The notes beneath the pieces are model-generated. The model saw only the letters and a program-made list of their open reading frames with translations. It was not told the origin of the DNA and did not search any database. The position numbers and the translations under genes were made by a program. From assembly GCA_009982845.1 (NCBI GenBank), contig JAADKB010000003.1, forward strand, positions 2,575,665 through 2,639,664: 64,000 nt of DNA, given 5' to 3'. Numbering within the stretch: the stretch's first letter is position 1; every line of letters begins with the position of its first letter. Origin of the DNA: Delphinella strobiligena (taxonomy: Eukaryota; Ascomycota; Dothideomycetes; Dothideales; Dothioraceae). Of this stretch, positions 45,206 through 56,889 are shown piece by piece.

Positions 45206-45959
45206 TGTAAACAGATATAATGTGTAGATGATGTTTTGGTGAATCTTGATCTTTGACTGTAGAATAGATTGGAGACAGTTAAGCAGCTCAGAACATGCAG
45301 ACGAATATATAAGATTGCGGAAGCACGTATTGGCAGACTTGGACTGGCAGACAAGCGTATCATCCATGCATGTCTAAGCTGAGCTCCGTTCATAGAGCTA
45401 TCCAGCCGAGTCTAGTCTCCTGCTGGAGACCCGAGACAAAGACAGGTGCGACACAAAGACAGGTGCGGAGAACTCCAGACCCCGGAACGAACAGGCGGAA
45501 GAACCAGTGAACCGAGCGAGCTAGTAAACCGAACTGGAGAGAACGCACTGATGGAGCAACGCCGAACCGAAGCGACCCGAAGCGGTCGAAAACTGACCCG
45601 CAGTAGAGTACCAATGTACCTCGAGTCACATGTGCGGAGCTGCCAAACGGTTTTTTGTACACAAGAACTGCCACCTGAGCTCTTATCGCATCAGTATCAT
45701 TTCCCAATCTGTGACCACGTAGCAGCTTTGGCGCTTTCGCCCTGGTCCAACGGGCGTGACTCGACCGATGCTCCATTCACAATGTAGCCAAGTTAGAGAA
45801 ATCATGTCGATAGAGATGAGCGTAATCAAAATAGCTAGATTAGTGGAAATCTGCACCTTGGAGCAAAAAGTGGAATTTGTGCTGCGTACACGACCAAGGA
45901 TTAAGAAAGTGAAGATATGACGAGAACAAGTTCCATTCCAACTTCTCAGTATGAGCCGG
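45206..45959. other. Intergenic region between two minus-strand genes
   Basis: 754 bp holding the promoter of the PhyH-like gene and the 3' end of the hydrolase pseudogene. A run of GAACCGA/GCGAACCGAG-type repeats occurs at 45,480-45,590. No coding pattern was recognised. Confidence 0.5.
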
Positions 45960-47695
45960 TCACACGAATGGCAATATAACATGGCTATCATACTCTCCCC
46001 CAAAATGCACCACATGCGTACCCTTGTTGTCCGTAAAGTCCTCAGTAGCAAAATGCATGCCCTGATTCACACCACTAATCTGCACTCTGATGCTTTCTCC
46101 AGCTTCGTACTCTATCCCCATAGCCCAGATGCCAATATCAAGTTTTACTATTTCTCCCTGAGGTACTTTCTGCACCCGCTCATGAGGATGGAAGGGCCAA
46201 TTCTCGTGCATTGACTTGGAAGCATCAATCTCGTGATGAGAGGCGCGCAGGATGCCGAGGGGTCCTGCATAAAAACCAACCTCTGTTCTCTTGTCTGCGG
46301 GAATCTCCGCAATAGTCTTCACTGGCACGTCAGACCAAAGAAGATTGAAGTTGAGCATAGCTTCCCCGTCTTGGACAGCTTCCGCAAGACAACGTAAACG
46401 TCCATGTCATCGTGCTCAGAGCAAGACATGTAAATCACCGCTTTGGGCATGCCAACTAGTTGCGTCTTATGTTGGAATGTGTAGGTAAAGCTGGCGAACT
46501 CGACTTTGGAGTGAGGGTCGTACGACACCGAAGTTGAGGTCTCCGGAGGTGTGAAACTCAGTTGGGAGGATGGTGAGAAATATAGCTTTCGATACTCTGT
46601 TCGAGGGAGTGGAAAGTCTTATTCGACGATGTTGGAGATCGGATCTGACTCGCCGAAGCGTAGGATAGCCATGCGGACCTGTGGAGTTGCCTCCCAGTTG
46701 TTCTGGGTACCTTTCAGATAAAAGTCGAAGAATTGGAGAAGTTCATCTTTCGCTTGTTGTGAACCCCAGAGGTCACGCCATTCTTGAGTTGCATGCCATC
46801 TCAGCCACTTTTTATCCGTGGCTACTTCACGCCAGCCTCGAATGACACCCATACCGTGCATTGAATTTGTCCAAGTGCCAGTCATGTATGTCGGTATGCT
46901 GATCTTCGACATGTCGGGTCGCTTATCATTCCACCATTTGTTGGCTAGAGCATGTCGTTTATACATCTCTCTAAAGCTCTCTATACCATGTCGGCCTTGT
47001 ATGAGAAACTTTGTGATGAGATTGTCGAACAGGTCCCCGGCGTAGATACTTCCTCGGGCGAATTGCTCTCGGTAGAGATCGCCACAGGCTTCCCAGGGTG
47101 CAATCGCTTTGAGTGAAGGAGGTTTGAGCGCAGCAATGAACCATTGTACGATTGCAAGATGAGAATTTCCGGCGAGGCCGATTTGCCCATCACACCATTC
47201 CAACTTTGCAATGGCTTCAATGAAGTCGTATCCATCCTCGGCCTGTTGTGTTCCCATAATTGCCATGACTCCATCAGAGTCTCCAGCTCCGCGAGAATCA
47301 ACGTTGATGATCGCATAACCTTTTGGAACCCAATCTGCCGGATCTGGACCCTCGAACTTCTCAAGGCCGCTCAGGGTGCCATTAGGAATACCCACGTTAT
47401 AAGGCGTCATCTTCTCGAGGCACATGAGACCGTTGAACTTCTTTCCAAATGGACTCCAGCAGATCAGAGCGGGGACTTTGCCTTTGTTGTTTGGAGGGCG
47501 ATAGATATCTGCGTACAACCTAGCTCCGTCCCGGACAGTGACGGCAAAATCGTGTTCCACCAGAATATCACATTCCAATGGCCTCCAATTGAATCCGTTC
47601 CATCCTTTAGGTAGCGTTTCAGTACGAGGGTTGAATCCTTGATAGCCATTAGTGCCTATGGAAGGAGCACTGAGTTCTGAGACTGGGCACTCCAT
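45960..47695 (-). pseudogene. CocE/X-Pro dipeptidyl-peptidase-like hydrolase with stop and frameshift
   Basis: Intronless, about 578 codons. The N-terminal catalytic domain is intact: RDGARLYADIYRP, CWSPFGKK, VDSRGAGDSDG and the nucleophile elbow GLAGNSHLAIVQW. An in-frame TAA (46619-46621) follows SNIVE; coding pattern continues in the same frame as DFPLPRTEYRKLYFSP. A one-base loss near 46,360 (AAGCTATG where AAGGCTATG is expected) then shifts the frame, after which the C-terminal jelly-roll continues as FNLLWSDVPVKTIAEIP to GGEYDSHVILPFV. Two simple lesions suggest recent inactivation. Related enzymes cleave esters or amides of small molecules. It shares a 660-bp divergent promoter with an intact MFS transporter. 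Confidence 0.85.
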
Positions 47696-48356
47696 TGCAA
47701 AGCCGTGAGATGATTGCTTGCACAAGAAGGTAATCCTAACATGGGGGAGAGAATGAGACTGGCTAGAGTACCTCATTATGATCTGGCGCACCGGCCTTAT
47801 AAAAACTAGCTAAAGACATAGTGGGGTCTAAAGGTGCAGCGATTCCAAGCGAGGCCACCTGATCAATAGTGGAGGAAGCGAAGACGAGCCCTCGGATTCC
47901 GTGAAGGAACACAAGCTGATTGGTACGGGTACGCGCATGCCAAAAGTTGACAGTCAGCTCAGAACGGAGGTCTTTGAAATAGGCATAGCTGATGAAGCGG
48001 AGTGCGAAAGACGTATTGGCTTCGTTCGTTAGCGCAATGGGCTCGGCTTGCTAGACTCCGCTTCAGACCTCAAGCCGGAGGCTTAGGGCTTGCTCCCCAG
48101 ACACCCCAGAATCGCGTTTGACTCTCGGATGCGGAGAAGAAGCGGGGTGCGTGAAGCTAAAGAAGGCATCGAGATGTTCGGTCTCCTTCTCTATAACAGT
48201 AAACATCTATGTACCGAGAGTGCAGCAAGATAGAATGTCCACGAGTACAAGTAGATCTGCAATCGCCCGCCCAGTGACTCGAAATGTCTCTCATGCACAC
48301 CTGCGATCATCAGACTTCATTACTCTTCCTTCGATCTCAATCTTGAATTATTTGCA
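47696..48356. other. Divergent promoter region
   Basis: 661 bp between the divergent hydrolase pseudogene and the MFS gene. CGG-containing sites such as CTCGGATTCCGTG (about 47,890) and CCGGAGG (about 48,075) could be Zn2Cys6 binding half-sites, but the motif is too short for a firm claim. Confidence 0.45.
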
Positions 48357-50032
48357 ATGGACAAAGGCGAAGCTATTTGCCATGTGGAGGACGCCCACCA
48401 CGTGTCTGAAGATGGAGAAAATGTTGTCGTCGGCACAGTCCAGATGTATTCTCATAATGAGACTGTCTTGATCCCAACACCGTCTCCTGATCCGAAAGGT
48501 GAATTACAGTTTATCAGGCTGCTTGATACATGCTGATATTTTTCCGTGCAGATCCCCTCAATCTTCCTCCGTGGCGTAAATGGTCTATCACAATCCTCCT
48601 CGGCTTCTACAGTGCCACAAGTGTGCTGTTGACTTCCGGGATGGGTGCGATATTCTCAGAAGTCGCGCCATCTTATCCGGGTCAAGCAAACAAAGCCTCG
48701 GGGCTGTTGACTTACCCTACCTTGTTTATGGGAATTGGTAATCTTATTGGCATGCCGCTAGCCCTCGCGATCGGCCGGCGACCTGTTTTTCTCGCCACAT
48801 TAATCATTCTAGTGCTTACAGGTGTTTGGTGCGCATGCTCCAAAACACTGGACAGTCACCTTGCCGGTCGTAACATCATGTCGTTGGCTGCTGGTCAAAG
48901 CGAGGCTCTGGTTCCCATGATGGTGCAAGAAGTACATTTCCTACACGAGAGAGTCACAAAGCTTGGTTGGGTGTCTGCGATGCAAGCCGCTGGAACTGCA
49001 GCTTTCTTTCTTGCACAGAACTATCTCGTTGGCGATCTTGGATGGCGTTGGTGGTATGGACTTTTCACGATTTTCAATGGTGCTGCCCTGATCCTGAGCT
49101 TCTTCCTTGTTCCCGAGACAGGTTACGTCCGTCCAGCTGAGGCAGCCGAGGGCCAGGTACACCTGGACTTCAACATGGACTTCAACAAGAACGGAGATTT
49201 GGAAGAGGATGGGAAAGTGCACAAGGTCATTCGAGTCACTACTGCCTCTGGGAACGTTCTTGATCTGGACAAATATTCTCCAAGAACATGGAAATACGAC
49301 CTCAGCCTGTTCACAATGAAGGCGGACTGGTCTCAACTCGTGGCTTTCTATCGACAGCTAGCACAAGGGCTTGCTATTCCAAGTATGGTTTGGATCCTGC
49401 TACTCAACGGCGCCTTTCTTGGGCTCTACGTGATCCAAGTCTCTACCTTCGCAGACATTCTCCTTGCTCCGCCTTACAACTTCGCCTTCACCAGTCTCGG
49501 CTTTGTCCAAGCAGACCAGATAGTTGACAGCATCCTCTTCCTCCCAGTCCTAGGATATGGCACAGACTTGGTCATAAAAATAATGAGCAAGAGAAATAAG
49601 GGTATCTATCAGCCGGAATACCGCCTCATTATGCTCTTCATACCAGCCATTGTTGGGGTGATCTGCAGCGTCGTCTACGGCCAAGCTGGCTCCCACCCGA
49701 CCAAGTGGAGTTGGGGAAGCGTTGCTGTCACGTACAATGCAATATTCTTCTCGTTCTTGGGTGCCAACATTGTCGGCATCACTTATGCAATCGACTGTTT
49801 CCCACTTGTGGCAGGGCCTCTTCTGGTACTTATCTGTGCAGGACGTGGCTTCATCTCCTTTGGTCTGTCATATGCCACTCTTCCTGCCACAAGGACACTA
49901 GGCTACTCGGGGACCATGAATGTTTTTGCCATCATCACCGGAGTCTTATGTTTGATGGCCATACCTTGTTACATATTTGGTCGTCGCTTCCGCGAGTTGG
50001 CGCAAAGGTGGTATAAGGCTCCAGTGGAGTGA
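48357..50032 (+). CDS. MFS transporter, intact
   Basis: Two exons, join(48357..48498,48552..50032), 540 aa. The 53-bp intron (GTGAAT donor, GTGCAG acceptor) joins PSPDPK to DPLNLPPWRKW. Twelve membrane segments are apparent. A Asp-rich cytosolic loop (MDFNKNGDLEEDGK, about residues 265-285) separates the two halves. The pattern DPLNLPPWRKW plus SEVAPSYPG resembles fungal DHA1-type drug:H+ antiporters and related anion transporters. The substrate is not predictable. It is the only gene in its immediate block without a lesion, and it is divergent to the hydrolase pseudogene, which suggests an earlier shared role. Confidence 0.85.
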
Positions 50033-50279
50033 GTCTCCGCAGACAATCATGTAGTGTTGGTAAATAGTTGCTGTATGTTTGCTTTACAGATATTGCCGAC
50101 TGTTGAAAAAGAACACTTCGCGTCTCGATTTGTTAGGCTCAGTTTGGAAGAGCTAAGGTAATCTATCTGCGGCGATAAATCCTACGAGTATGCTATTTTT
50201 GCGTCGTGTATCGTACCATTCGAGGCTTTGAGGTTCTCCTGGCATTTGTTTACAGTCCTGGAACAACCATCATGGATAA

Positions 50280-51546
50280 TTATGCTGAAGTACTGAACTC
50301 CTCTTCACCGATACCACTCCCATTGAGCCCACCTTGCTTCGCGAAGTCGGTTGTGGTATTGACAGTAACCTCATGCGACAGAATAGCGCCAACCAGGAGC
50401 ACAATCCACATCAGGCTCGACCCTCTCAACATCAACTTCCGCCGACCAAAACGCTCGCACAGGCAGATAGTAAGCGCAAGCCTCGCAATATACCCAAAGA
50501 AACTCCCCCCAGCGAGCAGTGTAGACGCATTTCCACTATAGCCGGACAGCTCAAACATTGCCAGCGCATACATCGCAACGAAGTCAATCCCCGTCAACTT
50601 CTGCATTCCTTGGACGCGCCAAGCAAGATGTGACGACGAGGATGGAGCTTGTCCTTCTGGAACAGCATGCTCGAGTAGCTGTGTGCTGTGGAGACTGCCG
50701 CGATGCGTGTTGCTTCAATAATTCCGTGCATCTCTTGATCTATCTCTTAATCTATCTCTTAATCTATCTTCATATCATAGGAAACAATTCTGCATCGTGA
50801 CAGCAAGCTAGCTGCCTCCTCAAACTTTCCTACTTGGCGAGGGGGCGAGGAAACGCGGGTTAGAAGGGCGTGACGACGAGTATAAAGATAAGGAAAATGG
50901 CTTGGAGCGCAACGGGGAAGGGCCAGGCAAATTCTTCGCTTTGGGTCTTGGTGCACCAGCATTCTGTCCATAACATCCTGGAGGACTAGTCAGAAAAGTA
51001 TGAACGAAATCACCCTCGAGACGTACAAAGTTGATCCAACAACAGCAAGCGTAAACTCAACAGTGACAAAAGCGTCTCGCAGGTGAGAATTCGCCAGCTC
51101 AGCTGTCCATATCGGCATGAGTTGAGATGTCCACAGTCAATGCCACAAATGACATGCGCAAACATCATCATGTAATCTATTTAGTAGGAGCTTGGAGTGC
51201 GGCACCCAGCAAAGCCCACAGACCACCAATCTGCAATGTCTTGAGTCGACCAATCTTGTCTGCATATAATTCAACCAGTATTGCACCTTGTAAATTTCAG
51301 CGCACTTCCACATGATAACAATCGCGACATGCATGCTATAGTAAAGCCACCAAAGGAGACATTAATGATGCCTTCCACGCCAGCGCTATCACGTTTTGAG
51401 CCAGAACCGGCTCCCGTGAGGCGAAGGTGATCTGAGTTTGTATCGACCAAGCTCATAACGGTGGCATCGTAATCAAAGAACATGATCGAACATCTTGCGA
51501 GAGGAGACAAATAATCGGTCTTCCTTATAATCTGAGACGTCTTCAT
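50280..51546 (-). pseudogene. Heavily degraded sugar-type MFS transporter
   Basis: Fragments in successive minus-strand frames follow the order of a sugar porter. The N-terminal part near 51,480-51,350 reads FFDYDATVMSLV and DSAGVEGIINVSFGGFTI. At 51,270-51,190 another frame reads ADKIGRLKTLQIGG. At 50,950-50,880 comes WPFPVALQAIFLIFIL. The longest clean piece, 50,606-50,280, reads LTGIDFVAMYALAMFELSGY and RFGRRKLML. Stops, frameshifts and a short tandem repeat interrupt the gene. The C-terminal quarter is absent. It is older than the neighbouring pseudogenes, judging by lesion number. Confidence 0.75.
50731..50770. repeat. 12-bp tandem repeat inside the transporter relic
   Basis: Unit TCTCTTAATCTA repeated 3.3 times (first copy has G in place of one A). 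It lies in the middle of the degraded transporter, consistent with unconstrained sequence. Confidence 0.85.
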
Positions 51547-51869
51547 GATAAGTAGCCACCACGGATGTATTTGAATAGGCGGGACTCGGCTAGATCAGTC
51601 TATATGACGATTTACAACTGAAAACATAGAAAGGGTCACGCTCGAAAATGCTGGTATCGAAATGCGGACGGGCAGTTCCCTCAAAGTGTTCGACATGATC
51701 GATTTCTCTATTGATACTGTGAGCGCTGTACCTAGCAGTCATGACTGGAACAAGTTCGGAGGTAGAATATGTCAAAAGAAAAAGACGAAAATAAGCCAGA
51801 GGATGGCAGCAGCGCGATGCGATGTCAATCGATTCATACCTACCGTAACCTCTCAAGGTATCATAGCCG

Positions 51870-52621
51870 CACTATATTCCGGTAGATTACACTACTTTAA
51901 GGCTTATCAAGCTTCCAAAGACCGGAGGAGACACTCTTTTTGCTTCGGGCCATCTACGATCGTATCGGCGAGCCACTCCAAAGATGGCTAGAAAATTTGA
52001 CTGCCAGGTTTAATGGCCAACTTTTCCATGACATTGCCGCTACCAACCCTGAAGCTCAGGTCCACGAGAAGACTAGAGGACCGCCGGACAACGTTGGATC
52101 ACTTCTTGTAGCAGACCACCCAATCGTGAGGACGAACCCAGTATCAGGATGGAAAAGCATTCCTTAGCGTGAGTAATCTCTGCTCGAAGATTGAGCACTA
52201 CTAAGCCTTCTGCAGGTTGGTGGATTTCCAGAGCAGATCAACGGCTTGTCAAAAGCTGAAAGCGATGGACTCTTGAAGTTCTCCAAAGATCTTCTGATCA
52301 ACAACCACGATTTTCAAGTGTAGTTCAAGTGGAAGAATCCTAAGGACATTGGTATGATTGAAATTGTTTTAAGATACCGAACAAAATGGCTAAGATACAA
52401 TGATCAGCGATTTGGGACAACCGTAGTACGGACCATGCTGCTACTCCCGACTGCGAAGAAGACCGCTTTGGAAATCGTGCTGTCGGCATTGGAGAGAGAC
52501 CTTACTTTGATCCGAGCAGTAGATCCAAGCTGGAAGTCTTAGCCAAATCCGAGGCAGCAGAGTCGAGGTCGGATCCGACAACATACCAGTTCATGGATGA
52601 TGTCGCAAGTTTTGGCCTATA
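51870..52621 (+). pseudogene. TauD/TfdA-family dioxygenase relic
   Basis: Conserved blocks in order on the + strand: VDYTTLRLIKLPKTGGDTLF around 51,877-51,945; after a one-base shift, LTARFNGQLFHDIA and ADHPIVRTNPVSGWKS up to 52,166; a probable intron (52,169 GTGAGT to a CAG near 52,215); VGGFPEQINGLSKAE and NNHDFQV, then a TAG at about 52,321 where the family usually has Arg; finally IWDNRSTDHAATPD and GERPYFDPSSRSKLE. WDNRSTDHAAT holds the distal iron-ligand His. The first His-x-Asp region upstream is not recognised. At least one frameshift and one stop make it non-functional. Confidence 0.78.
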
Positions 52622-53561
52622 GGAAAGGTGCACGAAAACATCCACGCGAAGAGGATATGTCATTGCCGAACGAAGCAGAGGAACGCCCAGAAACAGACAT
52701 GAGTATATGTACACTAATAATAAACGACCGGCAGCGATCTTTCGTCTTTCACCCCCAACGATACTATCACCTGCAAAAGATCATCAATCAGCGTCACATC
52801 CTATGAGATGTCCTTTCGGAAATATGTATACTCTGCGAGTTGTGTCATTGTTGCCTCTTCGTATGTAGAACTAGAGTCTGAATTGACACACGTGACGCAC
52901 TTTTATTGGTCCTGTTCCATCGAACGATTGATATGCCGTGTCTCTATGCCGTGCAAGCATTTCCCGTTCCTCCCCACAGCCACCCTCCTCATAACCCACC
53001 CCCGCTACCTGTGTCTCCACTGCCACCAGATGGTCAAGCGGGTCCCTCGGAACAGAGTCCGAAAGACGATCCAAAGCCAATTTAGCCGTACCATCCGAGT
53101 CCCTGCCGGTAAGCGAAGGGCACGGCTATCATCTGAGATCTCCAACCACTAGAGTAAGACCCTCCGGAGGTTCCACCAGATATTGAGTGCAAAGTCCCAA
53201 GACGTTGCCAGTAGGATGCGCATAGCTTTGGCGCCGCTCTATCTTCTTCGAGTTTAATGTTTCCACGCTTTTTGGTGTGAAGTTGCCACGTTGGCCGATG
53301 AACGTAGTCTGGTAGAGATACACCAAATCTGTGTAACTCGCCTTGATAGACCACGATGAAGATAATGCACGAGATATGCTGGAATGCAGGTGTCACATTT
53401 TGGCTTGAAGAATTGCTCACGTGTTCCTCTTGTATTTCTAAGGACCCTAGAAGTCTGCTGTTGCCCTGTCGCCCTATCGTTGCAATACGTATTATGTCGC
53501 ACTAATTGATGGATCTATGTCAGAAATTCTATAAAGTCGGACCACTCTATTTACATTACAA
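52622..53561. other. Intergenic region with unassigned frames
   Basis: 940 bp between the dioxygenase relic and the next MFS gene. Frames on both strands between 52,870 and 53,420 are open over about 110 codons, but neither shows a family pattern I can name. Confidence 0.45.
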
Positions 53562-55216
53562 TCACTCAACATGGTTGTTACTTCTCCATGAGTATCCCTT
53601 CCACTGCAAAAGCGCCGTAGGAATGATGCTTACACCGACCATGATGGCAGTGCCAATACCCGCGCTGGCGGGCAGACCAACATCTGCGAACATATAAGGA
53701 AACCAGAACGGTCCGATGAATCCCCATATTTGACGAACGAAGGTGATGAAGACCCCGACAGAAGCTGCTTCATCAATGTTACTGTCCACTGCATAAGTGA
53801 TCAGGACGGTGGTGACGATCTGATTACCAGCAGCAGCAATGGCGGCCCCAATGATCGGAGTGATATTCCAGTGCGTGCCTGCCTGCTCGGTTCTGACCAG
53901 AAAGACGACGTAACCGACTATGCTAAGGACAAATCCAATGTAACTGAGCCAAAGTCTGTATTCCGGATCCGGATTTTGGTGGATCTTCTTCGAGCGTACC
54001 TTCATCCACTTATCGGAAAGGATACCTCCGAGCTGCTCGCCGATAATGGAACCAACAATGAGACCGATGAATTGAAGACCAAGCTGTTGCGCGTTGAAGC
54101 CAAATTGCTCCTGGAAAAGCTGAGGTATTTCCACAGTGATCAAAATTCCGGTGAGAAGGAAGACCATGCTATAGGCGCAAGCAGGGATGACGACCGAAGG
54201 CCGCGTGACTAGGGTCAGGGGGTGGATGAAGTCCCGTATGCGGAAAGGAGTTAGATCAATCCGACCAAACGTGAAGTACTCCTGCTTGAAAGAAGAGCCA
54301 TGGTGCTCCACTCCCTTTCGGAGGTAGCGAGTCTCGGGTCCAAAGAAAAGGTACAGGATGAACTGAACACCGTTGATGATTGCCAAGACATAGTAGATCC
54401 AACGGTACCCAACGTGATAAGCAACAAAGCCGAAGATGAATCCACCCATTGGAACACCAAGGGTGACCATGAGAGTCCAAATACCCTATTATGCTATTAG
54501 TGGGGAACCATGCAAACAGTAGCTCAACATATTTACCATGTATTTCGCACGTTCTTTTTTGAAAAACATCTCTGCGACAACAGCACTACCAATAGCTGCA
54601 GCGGGGCTAATGAAGAACGCGACAAGCGCTCTGCAAGCGGCAGTGCTACCATATGTCGGGGCCTTTGCGCAACCGATGTTGCAGACAAGCGAGATAATAG
54701 TCGAAATCAGCCATATGGGGCGCCGACCATAACGATTAGAAAGAGGTCTCCAGAAGAGTGGCGCACCTCCAAGGATGGCAATTTGAAGAGATGTTAGGTA
54801 AGAAGCATTCTGAATTGTGGTGTTGAACTCTTCGAAGGCAATGATTCCATATGCAGGGATGATCGCTGCTGCGGTAAAAGTCGACATCATTGCGTGAAAT
54901 GCAACTAGCAACAGAGAGATGACTTTCTGTATCAGGTCAGCTGGGCGTTTCAGATATTGAGTCAAGATCTCCATACTTTCCAAGTCGGCCAGTTGTACGG
55001 ATCAGCGTCTCCAAAATCTGGCATAGGATCCAAATCCAAGGTGCCATGTCTCTTTATCAAGTAATTCCGGTGGCCTTCTGAAAGTTGTGCAGCGCTGGCC
55101 GAAATGTTCGTAGCCCATTGCTCGAGCTCGAGACGTTCGACACGATTCGAGTCCTTCCCCTTCGAATCGGTGGCAGCAAGGTCTAGCCCAGTTGCAAAAT
55201 CACGTTGACCAGCCAT
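53562..55216 (-). CDS. MFS transporter (multidrug-like), intact
   Basis: Three exons, complement(join(53562..54485,54537..54926,54977..55216)), 517 aa with no lesion. Introns of 50 and 51 bp are GT-AG. Motif-A-like loop RPLSNRYGRRPIW lies between TM2 and TM3, and DADPYNWPTWKK marks the entry to TM1 as in fungal DHA1 drug:H+ antiporters. About 90 N-terminal cytosolic residues. GIWTLMVTLGVPMGGFIFGF matches motif C (antiporter motif) in position. The substrate is unknown. The upstream in-frame Met at 55279 adds 21 residues; the shorter start is chosen for its hydrophilic MAGQRDF N-terminus. Confidence 0.85.
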
Positions 55217-56889
55217 GATGTCCTTTGGAAGAGCAAGCTTGGAAAAGCAAGGAAGGTGCGAGACAAATCGGTTTAACAAGCTAGCTAAAGGTATCTACCC
55301 TTTTATTAAGACTTTTCCTGATCATCTTCAAAATGATTGCGGGTGGCTAGCCCTAGCCTAGCCTCATTCGTCCCCACAATCCAAGCACTAGCGTTTTCTG
55401 TCTGCATGTTCGTCTCCACCTTATCTCCATGCGGAGGTGCACAGCACAATACAAGATCTACAACGCTTATCGCTTTTGCCACGTTGACACGTGTTGAGGG
55501 GACATGGGAATAATCATGAACCGGCAACTCGTGGACTTTCTTGTGTATGGCCATCGAAAGCTCTATGCATTCCCATGGAGACTCACATAATAGAAGGCTT
55601 ATTAATCTCAACCGCAGTGCCAGCCAGCAGTGTCGACCAGCAAATGCAGGATGAGCAGTGTAGTGGGACAACTATGTTAGAGAGGATCGTTTCTTATAAT
55701 CTCTATATGCTGAACATTACCCTATCCCACCATGGCAGAACATATTTACCTTTCCATGGTTCACTTAGCAGAAGGCTATCGTATGTGAGCCGAAGATGAT
55801 CAATAGGACACTCTTGAACCGGGTATTTACCTTGACTAACCTTAAGGTGATCGGCAGGACTTTGTGGTGAAGAAGCCGTTGGGTAACTAGGAGAACAGCT
55901 GTTCCGGTCACTCATCCAGTCAACCAGTATGTTGCTCTAGCTGTTCGAGAATCAAAATACTGCGACTTTGACGGGCTTTATGCGTTGTATAACACTATTC
56001 GTAACGGCGACAAATGCAGAATCCACCTCTGTTAGGCAGAACGAACGCTAGGGTGGAGGTGGAGATAGTCAATATCATTCTCCACGGAATCCAGCAAGTT
56101 TCGGGATTAAAGAAAGAGGAAGTGCCGTCAGGCTTTCATTGTCTTAACCTTGTGTTGGACTTGAAACGGTTGATTTACCTTGGCTCACCATTAAAATATC
56201 GACCGGAGCAGGCGCGCTAGGCTTTTCCATCGGACATTTCGTGTACTAGCATAACCCTCATATGCCGATGACTTTGCCGTACGCACTTTCGAAGGTGGGT
56301 ATAAGTCAATGAGTTGTGCACAAACGGCACGACGAGAAATGGTTGTAGAATCTCGCTGCAGGTTTCCCATGCACTCATTAGTGCCTGCTGCTAGACTTCC
56401 CGCATATGTACTAGGTATTTACGTGACAGTACAAAGTGTGCACAGGTGTTTGGCAGCAGATGTAAACAAGAACTGAGCTATGCAGGAAAAGGGGTGACGA
56501 GATGAACTTGGAAGTACTGTACCCGTAGCGCCTTCGAACAAGGGCGCAGAAACGCGTTATTGTATTTAGAGCACATGGAGGATGACTTCCCACAATTTTG
56601 GTTGACAGATGCCAAGAGCTTGTCAACGTGGTTTAAGCTTTGCAATTCAGCCTATTCCAACTTTACAGTCTCATTCCCAAACTCAATAATGCCACAGTGA
56701 ACGGCGCTGCACGCCGACTGTTAGCTAACAGTCTTCTCCGACATCTTGACGGATACACCCCATCTACTCTACTGTATGTGGAAGTTTCAGGCCTCTTGCG
56801 CCACTCTCGGCACGCTCTCCGCGCAATAGGAGCAGATCAAACCACAACGTATCAGGATTCAGTCTCGCTCTACACCACATGTATTCATC
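55217..56889. other. Gene-poor intergenic region
   Basis: 1.7 kb between two minus-strand transporters. No recognised protein segment, tRNA or repeat. Confidence 0.5.

Noticed and set aside
53082..53420. Frames of about 110 codons on both strands between two loci.
   Set aside because: Low-complexity composition and no recognisable family; could be an old relic, but nothing supports a name.
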